This document shows, piece by piece, positions 1-8,220 of a stretch of DNA of 34,543 nucleotides. Made by a program: the position numbers and the translations under genes. A model generated the notes under the pieces. The model saw nothing but the letters and a program-made list of their open reading frames with translations, ran no database searches and was not told the origin of the DNA. This stretch comes from an uncultured Oscillibacter sp. (GTDB lineage: Bacteria; Bacillota; Clostridia; Oscillospirales; Oscillospiraceae), in contig CAJTVF010000024.1 in NCBI GenBank assembly GCA_910579435.1, positions 1 to 34,543 of the forward strand, written 5' to 3'. Numbering within the stretch: the first letter of the stretch is position 1; every line of letters starts with the position of its first letter.

Positions 1-50
1 GCGGGAATTTATGGCGTGAAGCTGTGTGCGGGGATTTCATCAGTGGTTCC

Positions 51-455
51 TTAAGAGCCGCCGCCTCGCGGCGGTTAGGCCTTGTTTGAAAATTGGCGGA
101 ATGCCCAACGGTGAGAGATTTTTTCACCAATCAAGGCAAATTTTCGCGGGCGGGCTGACGCCCGGCAAGAAAATTTAACGCAGAGCGGCGGAAAAAGATC
201 CGCCGTTTTGGGCGTTTTCCAATTTTTCAAACAAGGCCTAGCCTCCGGCACGCGCCTGCGGGCGCAGTCTCTTTTTATTCGGGGAATAAAAAACCGGGGC
301 TCCCGCAAAATCAAAGATTTTGTGGGGAGAGGGGGAAGGAACGGAGCAGAGCGGAGTCCTCGCCGTCAGGCGGGGACGGAGTGGGCGGAGTTTCTTCCGG
401 CGACATGGGGGGTGCAATGAACCAGCCGTCATCATGGCTGTAATCCTCCCCGCCC
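51..455. repeat. Dispersed hairpin-rich intergenic repeat, copy 1 (interrupted)
   Basis: Apart from an insertion at 78-238, this stretch matches 12091-12330 almost base for base in the same orientation. It is a chain of short inverted repeats: CCGCC/GGCGG at the left, CGCCTGCGGGCG, TTTTTATTC/GAATAAAAA and a GC-rich one near 355-375. It ends in a motif (about 410-455) whose reverse complement reads GGGGATTACAGCCATGATGA and then GCACCCCCC. It lies directly downstream of the arginine deiminase gene. Short open frames inside it are repeated in both copies and have no convincing start signals, so I do not treat it as coding. The first 50 bases of the window hold nothing I recognise. Confidence 0.85.
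78..238. mobile_element. 161-bp MITE-like insertion with TA duplication
   Basis: The ends are inverted repeats: GGCCTTGTTTGAAAATTGG at 78-96 against the reverse complement of 219-238, differing by one extra A. TA flanks it on both sides (76-77 and 239-240). The second copy of the host repeat has the uninterrupted site at 12111-12120 (GCGGTTAGCC, one TA at 12116-12117), so the empty site is visible in the same window. A TA duplication is typical of IS630/Tc1-mariner-mobilised elements; that family link is inference. No gene fits inside. Confidence 0.85.
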
Positions 456-495
456 GTCAGGGCGAGCACCAGCCCCGTCCCCCGCAGGGGGACCG

Positions 496-1722
496 TCAAG
501 GGTCCTCCCGCCAGAGCGGCATACTCATGCAGCGCGGGCCCCCGCGGCCCCTGGAAAGCTCTGCGCTGGGAATGGTGTGGACCTTGATCCCCGCTTCCTC
601 CAGGGAGCGGTTCGTCACGTAGTTCCGGGAGTACACCACCACCTCGCCGGGGCCGATGGCCAGCGTATTGCTGCCGTCGTTCCACTGCTCCCGGGCCGCG
701 TCCACCTCGCTGCCCCGGCCGCACTCAATGAGCGTCACGTGGTCCAGGCCCAGGTGCTCCTTCAGAATGTCCTCCAGCCGTCCGTCCTGCTGGGCAATCT
801 TCATCTTCCTGTTCTCGTCCAGCTCCATCACAAACACCGTGATGCTGGAGAGAATGTTCGGATGCACCGTGAACTTGTCTCGGTCCACCATAGTGAACAC
901 CGTGTCCAGGTGCATGAAGGACCGGCTTTTTGGGATGTTGAAAGCCAAAATCTTCTTGAAGCTCGTCCGGCTGTAGGTCAGCACCGCCTCCGCCAGGGTG
1001 TCGATGGAGTCTCCCTTGGTCCGCTGGGAGATGCCCACTCCCAGCACCTGGGGACTGAGGATCAGAATGTCCCCGCCCTCCAGGGAGGAGGTTTCGCCCC
1101 GGTCGTACCACCGGGGGGCATGCATATACTCCGGGTTATGCTCAAAGACGAACTTTCCGAACAGGGTCTCCCGGTTCCGGGTCTCCGTCAGCATCTTGTG
1201 GATGGACACGCCGGTGCCGATGGTGGCGAAGGGGTCCCGGGTGAAATAGAGGTTCGGCATGGGGTCCACTACGAAGGGATACCCGTCCCCGGCGGCGGGC
1301 AGAAGGTCCGCCAGCTTCTCGCTCTCGCCCTGGAGCTGGCTCTTCCGCACGCCGGCCATCATGGTGGAGACCATCTGCTTGTCCGGCATCTTTCCCAGGT
1401 ACTCACCCAGAAGCACGCGGCTCCGCTGCTCCTTGATGCCCGCCTCGTTCAGGAACTGGACCACCAGCTCCTTGCGCACTTCGTCGGAGGTGATGGAATT
1501 CGCCACCAGGTCCGTGAGGTACACCACCTCCACGCCCTGCTGGCGGAGGCAGTCGGCGAAGGCGTCGTGCTCCTTCTGGGCCTCCCGGAGATAGGGGATA
1601 TCGTCAAACAGCAGCCGCTCCAGATACTCCGGCATCAGGTTTTCCAGCTCCTGGCCGGGCCGGTGGAGCAGGACCTTTTTCAGCCGCCCGATTTCGGAGG
1701 TGTTATGGATTCCCGTTTCCAA
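496..1722 (-). CDS. arcA: Arginine deiminase
   Basis: Hydrolyses L-arginine to citrulline and ammonia, the first step of the cytosolic arginine dihydrolase pathway, which yields ATP and alkalinises the cell. The 408-aa length is normal for the family. Visible motifs include FTRDPFATIG, HLDTVFTMVD and the C-terminal GRGGPRCMSMPL carrying the nucleophilic Cys398. The start is TTG at 1722, chosen because an AAAGGAG ribosome binding site lies about 8 nt upstream and the N-terminus (METGIHNTSEIGRLKKVLLH) aligns with known deiminases. No ornithine carbamoyltransferase, carbamate kinase or arginine/ornithine antiporter gene is adjacent, so the rest of the pathway must be elsewhere or absent. A dispersed repeat begins about 40 bp past the stop. 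Confidence 0.95.
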   Translation of the reverse strand: METGIHNTSEIGRLKKVLLHRPGQELENLMPEYLERLLFDDIPYLREAQKEHDAFADCLRQQGVEVVYLTDLVANSITSDEVRKELVVQFLNEAGIKEQRSRVLLGEYLGKMPDKQMVSTMMAGVRKSQLQGESEKLADLLPAAGDGYPFVVDPMPNLYFTRDPFATIGTGVSIHKMLTETRNRETLFGKFVFEHNPEYMHAPRWYDRGETSSLEGGDILILSPQVLGVGISQRTKGDSIDTLAEAVLTYSRTSFKKILAFNIPKSRSFMHLDTVFTMVDRDKFTVHPNILSSITVFVMELDENRKMKIAQQDGRLEDILKEHLGLDHVTLIECGRGSEVDAAREQWNDGSNTLAIGPGEVVVYSRNYVTNRSLEEAGIKVHTIPSAELSRGRGGPRCMSMPLWREDP

Positions 1723-1807
1723 TTGGGCTCACTCCTTTTGCGTTCAAATCGTTGGGTGGTTTTAGGGTCTCTGGTTTTAGCCGTTTCATGCGCGGCGGAA
1801 AAAATTA

Positions 1808-1837
1808 CAAAAAGAGGCGGCTTCTCACGAAGCCGCC
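1808..1837 (-). terminator. Intrinsic terminator of spoIIP
   Basis: On the minus strand a perfect 9-bp stem (GGCGGCTTC, loop GTGA, GAAGCCGCC) is followed by TCTTTTTG. The spoIIP stop codon (1825-1827) sits in the loop, so the stop and the terminator overlap. Confidence 0.85.
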
Positions 1838-3060
1838 CCCTCTGCCGTTTTGCCGTTCTCTGCGGATTCCGCGCCTTCCCCAGTCTCCGCGCTTTCCGCC
1901 GCTTTCTCTTTCAGCACCGCCGCCAGCCGCTCCGCGAAGAGCCGTCCGGCCAGCACCGCCTCCTCCGGGGAGTTCCCGGCAGCCCCCACTTCCAGCAGCA
2001 GCGACCCGGTGGTGGCGTGCTGGTTATACCGGGAGTTCCGCAGCAGCACCGGGCGCATCAGCGTGGGATACTGCTCCAGGATGTCCTGCTGCACCGCCGC
2101 CGCCAGCCGGAGGTTCTCCAGCCAGCCCGGGTGCTCCAGTCCGCTGCCGTCGCTGCCGATGACCAGGGACATTTGGGCCGAAACGCCCAAGCCCTCCACC
2201 TCCGACACCGCCTTGTACTGGTTCCCCTGCCCGTCCTCAATGGCGTCCCGGTGGACGTCCAGGACAAAGCGGATGGAGGGATACCGCTCCAGGTACTTTT
2301 GAATGGCGGCCAGCGCCCGGTCATAGGCCCCGGTGTAATTGGGGTAGTCATACAGCGTCCGGTCGTGGAGGACGGAGATGCCCGCCTCTCCCAAAACCTC
2401 CGCCATCTCGTCCCCCACCCTCACCACGTTATAGCGGTAATCCGTAGTCCGGTAATCCCCGGACCAGACGATTTCCGTCCCCGGAACGGGGGTGTACGCC
2501 TCGCTGCCGTGGGTATGTAAGATCAGCACCTGGGGCTCCCCCTCCCCCAGGGCCGCCGCAAAGGGCTTTTGGAGCTCCTGGACGGACAGCTCGTGGCTTG
2601 TGGAGTTGCTGATATAAACCCGCCCGCAGACGGTGTACCCGCTGGGGTCCGTGGGGATCAGCGTCTTGGCGGGGACGCCGTTGTCCGCCGCCAGGGGGGC
2701 GGCGGGCTCTACCGGGGTCTCCTCCACCGGCATCACAATGGGGGCCCGGGTCTCCCCATCCTCCTCCGGGGGCTCCTGCCGCTCCAGGGCCTGGAGCTCC
2801 GCCACATCCTCCCGGGCCGCCCGAAGCAGCGCCGATTCCCCAATGGCCAGCGCCGCCGGCGGGGACAGGCCGTCTCCGGACCGCAGATCCCCCAGCTCCC
2901 AGCGGAGCGCCCTTTCCGGAAGGGCCTCCGCCAGGGCGGAGACCGCCGCCGCCGCCGTGTCGCTGCCGGCGGTGATGGCCGCCGCCCACAGCGTCCCCGC
3001 CGCCAGCAGGACCGCTTCCACCCGCCGCAGGATGTTTGCCAGGGCCTTCTTTTGTTTCAT
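1825..3060 (-). CDS. spoIIP: Stage II sporulation protein P (SpoIIP)
   Basis: SpoIIP is a membrane-anchored peptidoglycan amidase/endopeptidase that works with SpoIID and SpoIIM during engulfment of the forespore. The 411-aa product has an N-terminal basic stretch and one hydrophobic segment (about residues 10-35), an acidic/proline-rich linker, and a C-terminal catalytic domain. That domain contains the hallmark LHTHGSEAY, a YNVVRVGDEMAEVL stretch, FVLDVHRDAI and NSRYNQHATTGSLLLEVG, all typical of the family. ATG 3060 is preceded by AGAGGTGA. The gene is divergent from the yfmFH-lgt-folD operon and has a sigma-E-like promoter upstream, which fits mother-cell expression known for this family. 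Confidence 0.95.
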   Translation of the reverse strand: MKQKKALANILRRVEAVLLAAGTLWAAAITAGSDTAAAAVSALAEALPERALRWELGDLRSGDGLSPPAALAIGESALLRAAREDVAELQALERQEPPEEDGETRAPIVMPVEETPVEPAAPLAADNGVPAKTLIPTDPSGYTVCGRVYISNSTSHELSVQELQKPFAAALGEGEPQVLILHTHGSEAYTPVPGTEIVWSGDYRTTDYRYNVVRVGDEMAEVLGEAGISVLHDRTLYDYPNYTGAYDRALAAIQKYLERYPSIRFVLDVHRDAIEDGQGNQYKAVSEVEGLGVSAQMSLVIGSDGSGLEHPGWLENLRLAAAVQQDILEQYPTLMRPVLLRNSRYNQHATTGSLLLEVGAAGNSPEEAVLAGRLFAERLAAVLKEKAAESAETGEGAESAENGKTAEGAAS

Positions 3061-3079
3061 ATCCGCTCACCTCTGGGAC

Positions 3080-3106
3080 AACCTATGTCCGGCGGGCGGA
3101 AAATAT
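3080..3106 (-). promoter_or_regulatory. Sigma-E-like promoter for spoIIP
   Basis: On the minus strand ATATT (3102-3106) is followed after 14 bp by CATAGGTT (3080-3087), resembling the sigma-E pattern ATATT-N14-CATACANT. Two mismatches lie in the -10. The position, just upstream of spoIIP, supports it. Confidence 0.5.
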
Positions 3107-3113
3107 GTCAGTC

Positions 3114-3142
3114 TTGCAATCCCGCTCCATTCAGTATATACT
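3114..3142 (+). promoter_or_regulatory. Sigma-A-type promoter for the yfmF operon
   Basis: TTGCAA (3114-3119), 17-bp spacer, TATACT (3137-3142). It sits 55 bp upstream of the GTG start of yfmF. Confidence 0.6.
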
Positions 3143-3196
3143 TGGAAAGAAATCACATTCTTCGCAAAACCGATTCCACAAAAGGAGCTGAACCGC

Positions 3197-4459
3197 GTGA
3201 CAAGAACTCAACTCGCCGGCGGCGTGTACCTCACGTATCTCCCGGCGAAGAAATTCAAAACAAGCCTCCTCTCCGCACAGTTCGTCGTCCCCCTGCGCTG
3301 GGAGACCGCCTCCGCCAACGCCCTGACTGGCGCCATCCTCCGCCGGGGCACAGCCGCTTTTCCGGACATGGGCGCCCTGTCCCGGCGGCTGGACGAGCTC
3401 TACGGCGCCCGAATCGACATCACCATCCGCAAGAAGGGGGAAGCCCAGTGCGTGGGCTTCGTGGCCAGCCTCATCGACGACTGCTTCGCCCCCGGCGGGG
3501 AGCGCCTGCTGGAGCCCGCCGCCGCCCTCCTGGGAGAGCTGATCTGCCATCCCGTCACCCGGGACGGCCTCTTTCTGGAGGAGTATTTCGAGAGCGAAAA
3601 AACCAACCTCATCGACGCCATCCGCAGCATTCTGAACGACAAGCGGGCCTACGCCGACAGCCGCCTTCTCCAGGAGATGTGCACCGGCGAGCCCTACGGC
3701 GTGCCCCGCCTTGGCAACGAGCAGATCACCGCCGCCCTTCACCCGCAATTGCTCTTTGACGCCTACCGGGAGCTGATCGCCTCCTCCCGGCTGGAGATTT
3801 TCTACAGCGGCAGCGCCGAGCGCCCCCGGGTGGAGGACGCCCTCCGCGCCGCCCTGGCGGACCTGCCCCGGACGGACGTCGAGCCCCCGCCGGAGCTGGC
3901 CCCCCACCTCCCGCCGGAGGAACCCCGCGCCGTCACCGAGCGGCTGGACGTCACCCAGGGCAAGCTGGGCATGGGCTTCTCCTGCGCCAGCGCGGACTCC
4001 GCCGCCCTGCTGATGGGCAACACCCTGTTCGGCGGCAGCAGCAACTCCAAGCTCTTCCTGAACGTCCGGGAAAAGCTGTCCCTCTGCTACTACGCCTCCT
4101 CCCTCTTCCACCGGCAGAAGGGCCTCATCACCGTCTCCTCCGGCATTGAGTTCGAGAATTACCAGCGGGCTTATGATGAGATCATGGCCCAGCTGGAGTC
4201 CGTCCGGAAGGGCGAGCTGGAGGACTGGGAGCTGGAGGCCGCCCGGAGCACCCTGCTGAACGCCTACGCCTCCATGGGAGACTCCCAGGGGAAGCTGGAA
4301 AACTTCTGCCTGGGCCAGGCCGCCACCGGCCGGGACGAATCCCCGGAGGACCTGGCGGACCAGGTCCGCGCCGTCACCCCGGAGCGCATTTTCGAGGCCA
4401 TGGGCACGGCAAAGCTGGACACCGTATACTTTTTGCAGGGAAAGGAGGCGGAGGCATGA
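3197..4459 (+). CDS. yfmF: M16-family peptidase-like protein, YfmF/YmfF type
   Basis: A 420-aa insulinase-superfamily protein of the YmfF type. The expected zinc motif HxxEH is absent: the equivalent N-terminal helix reads GALSRRLDELYGARID. It is therefore probably the non-catalytic half of a two-subunit peptidase, partnered by the next gene, which does have the motif. Homologous pairs are annotated as associated with modification of elongation factor P; I infer that link from family knowledge only. The GTG start at 3197 is chosen for the AAAGGAG at 3181-3187 and because upstream in-frame sequence overlaps the spoIIP promoter. The stop overlaps the next start (ATGA at 4456), implying translational coupling. 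Confidence 0.85.
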   Translation: MTRTQLAGGVYLTYLPAKKFKTSLLSAQFVVPLRWETASANALTGAILRRGTAAFPDMGALSRRLDELYGARIDITIRKKGEAQCVGFVASLIDDCFAPGGERLLEPAAALLGELICHPVTRDGLFLEEYFESEKTNLIDAIRSILNDKRAYADSRLLQEMCTGEPYGVPRLGNEQITAALHPQLLFDAYRELIASSRLEIFYSGSAERPRVEDALRAALADLPRTDVEPPPELAPHLPPEEPRAVTERLDVTQGKLGMGFSCASADSAALLMGNTLFGGSSNSKLFLNVREKLSLCYYASSLFHRQKGLITVSSGIEFENYQRAYDEIMAQLESVRKGELEDWELEAARSTLLNAYASMGDSQGKLENFCLGQAATGRDESPEDLADQVRAVTPERIFEAMGTAKLDTVYFLQGKEAEA

Positions 4460-5727
4460 GACCCGTCCATTATGAGCGCCTAGGCGAGACTGTCTATTGC
4501 GAAACCCTGCCCAACGGCCTGGAGATCCGGGTGGTCCCCAAGCCGGACCACGTGAAAAAATACGCCTTCTTCGCCACCCGCTACGGCGGCATGGACACCC
4601 GCTTCCAGCTCAGCGGCAAGTGGCTGGACACCCCCGCCGGCATCGCCCACTACCTGGAGCACAAGATGTTCGACACCGAGGAGGGCAACGCCCTCCAGAA
4701 ATTGGCAAAAAACGGCGCGGAACCCAACGCCTTCACCTCCAACGCCATGACCGGCTACTACTTCGACTCCACGGACCACTTCGACGAAAACCTGGAGATT
4801 CTGCTCTCCTTTGTCTCCATCCCCTACTTCACCGAGGAGAGCGTGGCCAAGGAGCAGGGCATCATCGGCCAGGAAATCCGGATGATCGAGGACAACCCCG
4901 ACTGGCAGATTTACTCCCGGCTGCTCCGGGCCCTCTACCGCACCCACACCGCCCGGACCTCCATCGCCGGCACGGTGGAGAGCATTTCCCACATCACGGC
5001 GGAGACCCTCTACGACTGCCACAAGGCGTTTTACACCCCCTCCAACATGATCCTGACGGTGGTGGGCAATGTGGACCCCGGAGAGGTCTCCGGCCTGGCC
5101 CGCCGTGTGCTTCCCAAGGAGGGCGGCCCCGTCATCCCCCGGGACTACGGCGACGAGCCGGAAGCCCTGGCGGAGCGGGAGACCCGCCAGGCCATGGAGG
5201 TCTCCAGTCCCCAGTTCCTGGCGGGCTGGAAGTGCCGCCCGGCTCCCGAGGGCGGGGACCGCCTCCGCCATATGGTGCTGGGCGACCTGGCCTGCGACCT
5301 GCTTTTCGGCGAGTCCAGCCCCTTCTACCAGCGGCTCTACAGCCAGGGGCTGATTAACTCCAGCTTCGGCGGGGCCTTCGAGCTGATGCCCGGCGTGGCC
5401 TATCTCTACGCCGGCGGTGAGAGCAAGGACCCCCGGGCCGTGGCCGCCGGGCTTCAAAAGGAGGCGGACCGCCTGGTCCGGGAGGGCGTCGACGGGGACT
5501 TCTTCCAGCGGACCCTCCGGGCCAGCTTCGGCTCCAGCCTCCGGGGGCTGAACTCCTTTGAAAACATCGCTGTCTCCCTGACCGAGGGGTACTTCGGCGG
5601 CTACGATCCCTTCCGCTTCCCCGAGGTCTTCGACGCCATCACCCAGCAGGACGTGCTGGACTTCCTCCGCGACAACGTGACGGCGGAGCGGTCGGCCCTC
5701 AGCGAAATTGTCCCCAAGGAGGCTTGA
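4456..5727 (+). CDS. yfmH: M16-family zinc metallopeptidase, YfmH/YmfH type
   Basis: A 423-aa insulinase-family peptidase. It carries the inverted zinc motif HYLEH (His65, Glu68, His69). A further acidic helix downstream (GQEIRMIEDNPDW, around residue 140) is where the third zinc ligand is expected. The two halves of the M16 fold are visible, including the C-terminal GESSPFYQRLYSQGLIN stretch. It follows yfmF with a 4-bp overlap and is followed by lgt after 1 bp, so the four genes to folD look like one operon. Processing-peptidase function is expected from the family; the substrate cannot be read from the sequence. Confidence 0.88.
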   Translation: MRPVHYERLGETVYCETLPNGLEIRVVPKPDHVKKYAFFATRYGGMDTRFQLSGKWLDTPAGIAHYLEHKMFDTEEGNALQKLAKNGAEPNAFTSNAMTGYYFDSTDHFDENLEILLSFVSIPYFTEESVAKEQGIIGQEIRMIEDNPDWQIYSRLLRALYRTHTARTSIAGTVESISHITAETLYDCHKAFYTPSNMILTVVGNVDPGEVSGLARRVLPKEGGPVIPRDYGDEPEALAERETRQAMEVSSPQFLAGWKCRPAPEGGDRLRHMVLGDLACDLLFGESSPFYQRLYSQGLINSSFGGAFELMPGVAYLYAGGESKDPRAVAAGLQKEADRLVREGVDGDFFQRTLRASFGSSLRGLNSFENIAVSLTEGYFGGYDPFRFPEVFDAITQQDVLDFLRDNVTAERSALSEIVPKEA

Positions 5728-5728
5728 T

Positions 5729-6736
5729 ATGTCCGCTCCTGAACTGACCGCGCTGAAAAACATGCCCATCAGCTTCCCCGGCCTCTTCGGGGACTGGGAG
5801 TTCAACCCGGACCCCATCGCCATTCACATCGGCCACGGGGTCTACTGGTACGGCATCATCCTGGCCCTGGGCTTTCTGGCGGGACTGCTGCTGTGCATGA
5901 AGCAGGCCAAGCGCTACGGCCTGACGGAGGACCACGTGCTGGACTTCGTTCTCTGGGCAGTGCCCTGCTGCATCCTGGGCTCCCGCATCTATTATGTCAT
6001 CTTCTATCTGGACCTCTACCGGGACGCCAATGGCGCCCTGGACTGGAGCCGGGTCATCGCCATCTGGGACGGCGGCATCGCTATCTACGGCACCGTCATT
6101 GCCGGGGCCCTGACCGCCTTCCTCTTCACCCGGCTTAAAAAAATCCCCTTCGGCGCCATGGCGGACCTGGCGGTCATGGGACTTCTCCTGGGCCAGATCA
6201 TCGGCCGCTGGGCCAACTTCATCAACCGGGAGGCCTTCGGCGGCCTGACGGACCTGCCCTGGCGGATGCGGGTGTGGACCAGCGCCTACCAGTATGTGGA
6301 GGTCCATCCCACCTTTTTCTATGAGAGCCTGTGGAACCTCATCGGCCTGCTCCTCATCCTCTTCGTGGTCTCCAAAAGCCGCCGGTTCGACGGGGAGAAC
6401 GCCTGGTTCTACTTCCTCTGGTACGGCCTGGGCCGGGCCTGGATCGAGGGACTGCGGACGGACAGCCTGTATTTCTTCGACTGGATCCTCTTCGGCCAGC
6501 CCATCCGGGTCTCCCAGGCCCTGAGCGCCGTTATGGCGGCTGTCGCGGCCCTGGCGCTGTTCTATGAAATCAAGATCAAGCGGCACTCCCCCCAGGATCT
6601 GCTGGTAAACCGCCTGGCCGCCGAGGCCGCCGCCCAGGCGGAGCAGGAGGCCATCCAGGCAGAACCGGAAGCCGCTCAAACGGAGCAGGACGCCCCCCAG
6701 GAGGCGGAAGGAGGCGGCGATGGCGGTCAGGCTTGA
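5729..6736 (+). CDS. lgt: Prolipoprotein diacylglyceryl transferase
   Basis: Transfers diacylglycerol from phosphatidylglycerol to the lipobox cysteine of prelipoproteins in the cytoplasmic membrane. The 335-aa product has about seven hydrophobic segments, the early HIGHGVYWYGI, the Lgt signature GRWANFINREAFGG and HPTFFYESLWN near the usual essential region. An Ala/Glu/Gln-rich tail of about 35 residues extends beyond the family core and looks dispensable. ATG 5729 is preceded by AAGGAGG at 5716-5722. The 3' end overlaps folD by 17 bp. Confidence 0.95.
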   Translation: MSAPELTALKNMPISFPGLFGDWEFNPDPIAIHIGHGVYWYGIILALGFLAGLLLCMKQAKRYGLTEDHVLDFVLWAVPCCILGSRIYYVIFYLDLYRDANGALDWSRVIAIWDGGIAIYGTVIAGALTAFLFTRLKKIPFGAMADLAVMGLLLGQIIGRWANFINREAFGGLTDLPWRMRVWTSAYQYVEVHPTFFYESLWNLIGLLLILFVVSKSRRFDGENAWFYFLWYGLGRAWIEGLRTDSLYFFDWILFGQPIRVSQALSAVMAAVAALALFYEIKIKRHSPQDLLVNRLAAEAAAQAEQEAIQAEPEAAQTEQDAPQEAEGGGDGGQA

Positions 6737-7559
6737 CGGCGCGGCCCTGGCCGCCAGGCTCAAAGCTCAAATCCGGGAGGAGGCCGCCGCCCTGTCCCGC
6801 CCCCCCATGCTGGCGGTGGTGCTTGCGGGGGAGGACCCCGCCTCCCAAATCTACGTCCGGGGCAAGGAGCGGGACTGCGCCGAGTGCGGCATCCGCACCC
6901 GGACGCACCGCCTCCCGGCGGCGGTCTCTCAGGCGGAGCTGCTGGCCCTCATCGACCAACTGAACCGGGACGCGGACGTGGACGGCGTCCTGGTCCAGCT
7001 CCCCCTGCCGGAGGGCCTGGACCCCCGGCCCGTCCTCCACGCCCTCTCCCCGGAGAAGGACGTGGACTGCTTCCACCCCTTAAACGCCGGACTGCTGGCC
7101 CTGGGGGAGCCCCGCTTCCTCCCCTGCACCCCCGCCGGAGTTTTGGAGCTGCTGGACGCCTATGACGTCCCCATTCAGGGGCGGCACTGCCTCGTCATCG
7201 GGCGGAGCCATCTGGTGGGCCGCCCCCTGGCCCAGCTCCTCACCGCCCGGGACGGCACCGTCACCCTCTGCCATTCCCGGACGGAAAACCTGCCCGCCCT
7301 CACCCGGCAGGCGGACATTCTGGTCTCCGCCGCAGGCCGCCGTGGCCTTGTGACGGCGGACATGGTGAAGCCCGGCGCGGCGGTCATTGACGTGTCCATG
7401 AACCGCGCTCCCGACGGGAAGCTCTCTGGGGACGTGGACTTCCCGGCGGTGGAGCCTGCGGCGGGCTTCCTTACTCCGGTCCCCGGCGGCGTGGGACCTA
7501 TGACCCGGGCCTGCCTGCTGCAAAACGTCCTCCGGGCCGCCCGGCTCCGGCGGCGTTGA
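6720..7559 (+). CDS. folD: Bifunctional methylenetetrahydrofolate dehydrogenase/cyclohydrolase
   Basis: Interconverts 5,10-methylene-, 5,10-methenyl- and 10-formyl-tetrahydrofolate using NADP(H). The 279-aa length is typical. Motifs: YVRGKERDC with the catalytic Tyr and Lys, VLVQLPLPEGL, PCTPAGVLELL, the cofactor loop GRSHLVGRP and the C-terminal PVPGGVGPMTRA. ATG 6720 has AGGAGG a few bases upstream, inside the end of lgt. It is the last gene of the operon, closed by a strong terminator. Confidence 0.96.
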   Translation: MAVRLDGAALAARLKAQIREEAAALSRPPMLAVVLAGEDPASQIYVRGKERDCAECGIRTRTHRLPAAVSQAELLALIDQLNRDADVDGVLVQLPLPEGLDPRPVLHALSPEKDVDCFHPLNAGLLALGEPRFLPCTPAGVLELLDAYDVPIQGRHCLVIGRSHLVGRPLAQLLTARDGTVTLCHSRTENLPALTRQADILVSAAGRRGLVTADMVKPGAAVIDVSMNRAPDGKLSGDVDFPAVEPAAGFLTPVPGGVGPMTRACLLQNVLRAARLRRR

Positions 7560-7567
7560 GAAGTCGC

Positions 7568-7610
7568 AAAAGCACCCGGCGGTTTCGCTGAAACCGCCGG
7601 GTGCTTTTTG
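7568..7610 (+). terminator. Intrinsic terminator after folD
   Basis: A 14-bp perfect GC-rich stem (GCACCCGGCGGTTT / AAACCGCCGGGTGC) with a 5-nt loop, extended by flanking A:T pairs and followed by TTTTT. It ends the yfmF-yfmH-lgt-folD transcript. Confidence 0.93.
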
Positions 7611-7649
7611 TCACACTCGCCAATTTTTTCCGCTCCTTCTTCCGGCACA

Positions 7650-7677
7650 TTGACTTTTTCGCCGCATCTGGTATAAT
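7650..7677 (+). promoter_or_regulatory. Promoter of the Rrf2/redox locus
   Basis: TTGACT (7650-7655), 16-bp spacer, TATAAT (7672-7677). The leader to the TTG start at 7763 is about 80 nt and AT-rich (7681-7710), a plausible place for an Rrf2 operator, but no clear dyad is visible. Confidence 0.75.
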
Positions 7678-7762
7678 TAACGAAATAAGTCCAATATATA
7701 AAGGGATGGGTTGTACACATTGCCATTCCGCTCTGTTCCATCAGACTGATCGAGGTGGTTTT

Positions 7763-8155
7763 TTGCTGGTCACAAGAGAAATGGATTACGCCCTGCGCAT
7801 CCTCCGGACCCTGCACCGGGAGGGGCAGCTCTCCGCCGCCGCCGTGGCCCGGCAGGAGCATATGCAAAAAGCCATCACCCTGAAGCTGCTGAACCGTCTC
7901 CTGACCGCCGGCATCGTGGAAAGCCGCCGGGGCGTCAGCGGGGGCTATTTCCTCAAGCGCCCCTGCGAGGAGCTGAGCATTTACGACGTCTTCCAGTCCA
8001 TCGGCGACCCGCCCCTGCTCAACCGCTGCCAGCGGGAGGGGTATCTGTGCGAGAACTTCCCCCAGGGGGGCTGCGGCGTCTGCCGCGAGCTCAGCCGCAT
8101 CCAGGAAACCCTGGACCGGGAACTCCAGCGCATGCCCTTGAGCGACATTTTTTAG
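7763..8155 (+). CDS. Rrf2-family transcriptional regulator
   Basis: A 130-aa winged-helix regulator of the Rrf2/IscR/NsrR family. The N-terminus MLVTREMDYALRIL and the recognition region with VESRRGVSGGYFLKRP are typical. Four cysteines follow the dimerisation helix (Cys89, Cys96, Cys104, Cys107), consistent with binding an Fe-S cluster and sensing O2, NO or iron; cluster binding is inference. The TTG start at 7763 is preferred because GAGGTG lies 5 nt upstream and it gives the usual N-terminus; the ATG at 7781 would remove six conserved residues. It lies 65 bp upstream of the acyl-CoA dehydrogenase/rubredoxin fusion with no terminator between, so it probably heads and controls that operon. 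Confidence 0.9.
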   Translation: MLVTREMDYALRILRTLHREGQLSAAAVARQEHMQKAITLKLLNRLLTAGIVESRRGVSGGYFLKRPCEELSIYDVFQSIGDPPLLNRCQREGYLCENFPQGGCGVCRELSRIQETLDRELQRMPLSDIF

Positions 8156-8220
8156 TATATCCCGGTTTTATCCGTCTCAATAAGCCATAGCTGACCATCA
8201 AGGGAAAAGGAGGTACACAC

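Noticed and set aside
577..2520. Long plus-strand open frame of over 640 codons
   Set aside because: Antisense to arginine deiminase and SpoIIP; open only because of high GC. No ribosome binding site and a His/Leu/Gln-rich composition.
2633..3196. 5' extension of the yfmF frame
   Set aside because: Runs antisense through spoIIP and its promoter; the GTG at 3197 has a proper ribosome binding site and the family N-terminus.
4480..5823. 447-codon minus-strand frame
   Set aside because: Mirror image of the M16 peptidase gene, with Gly/Val-rich low-complexity translation and no start signal.
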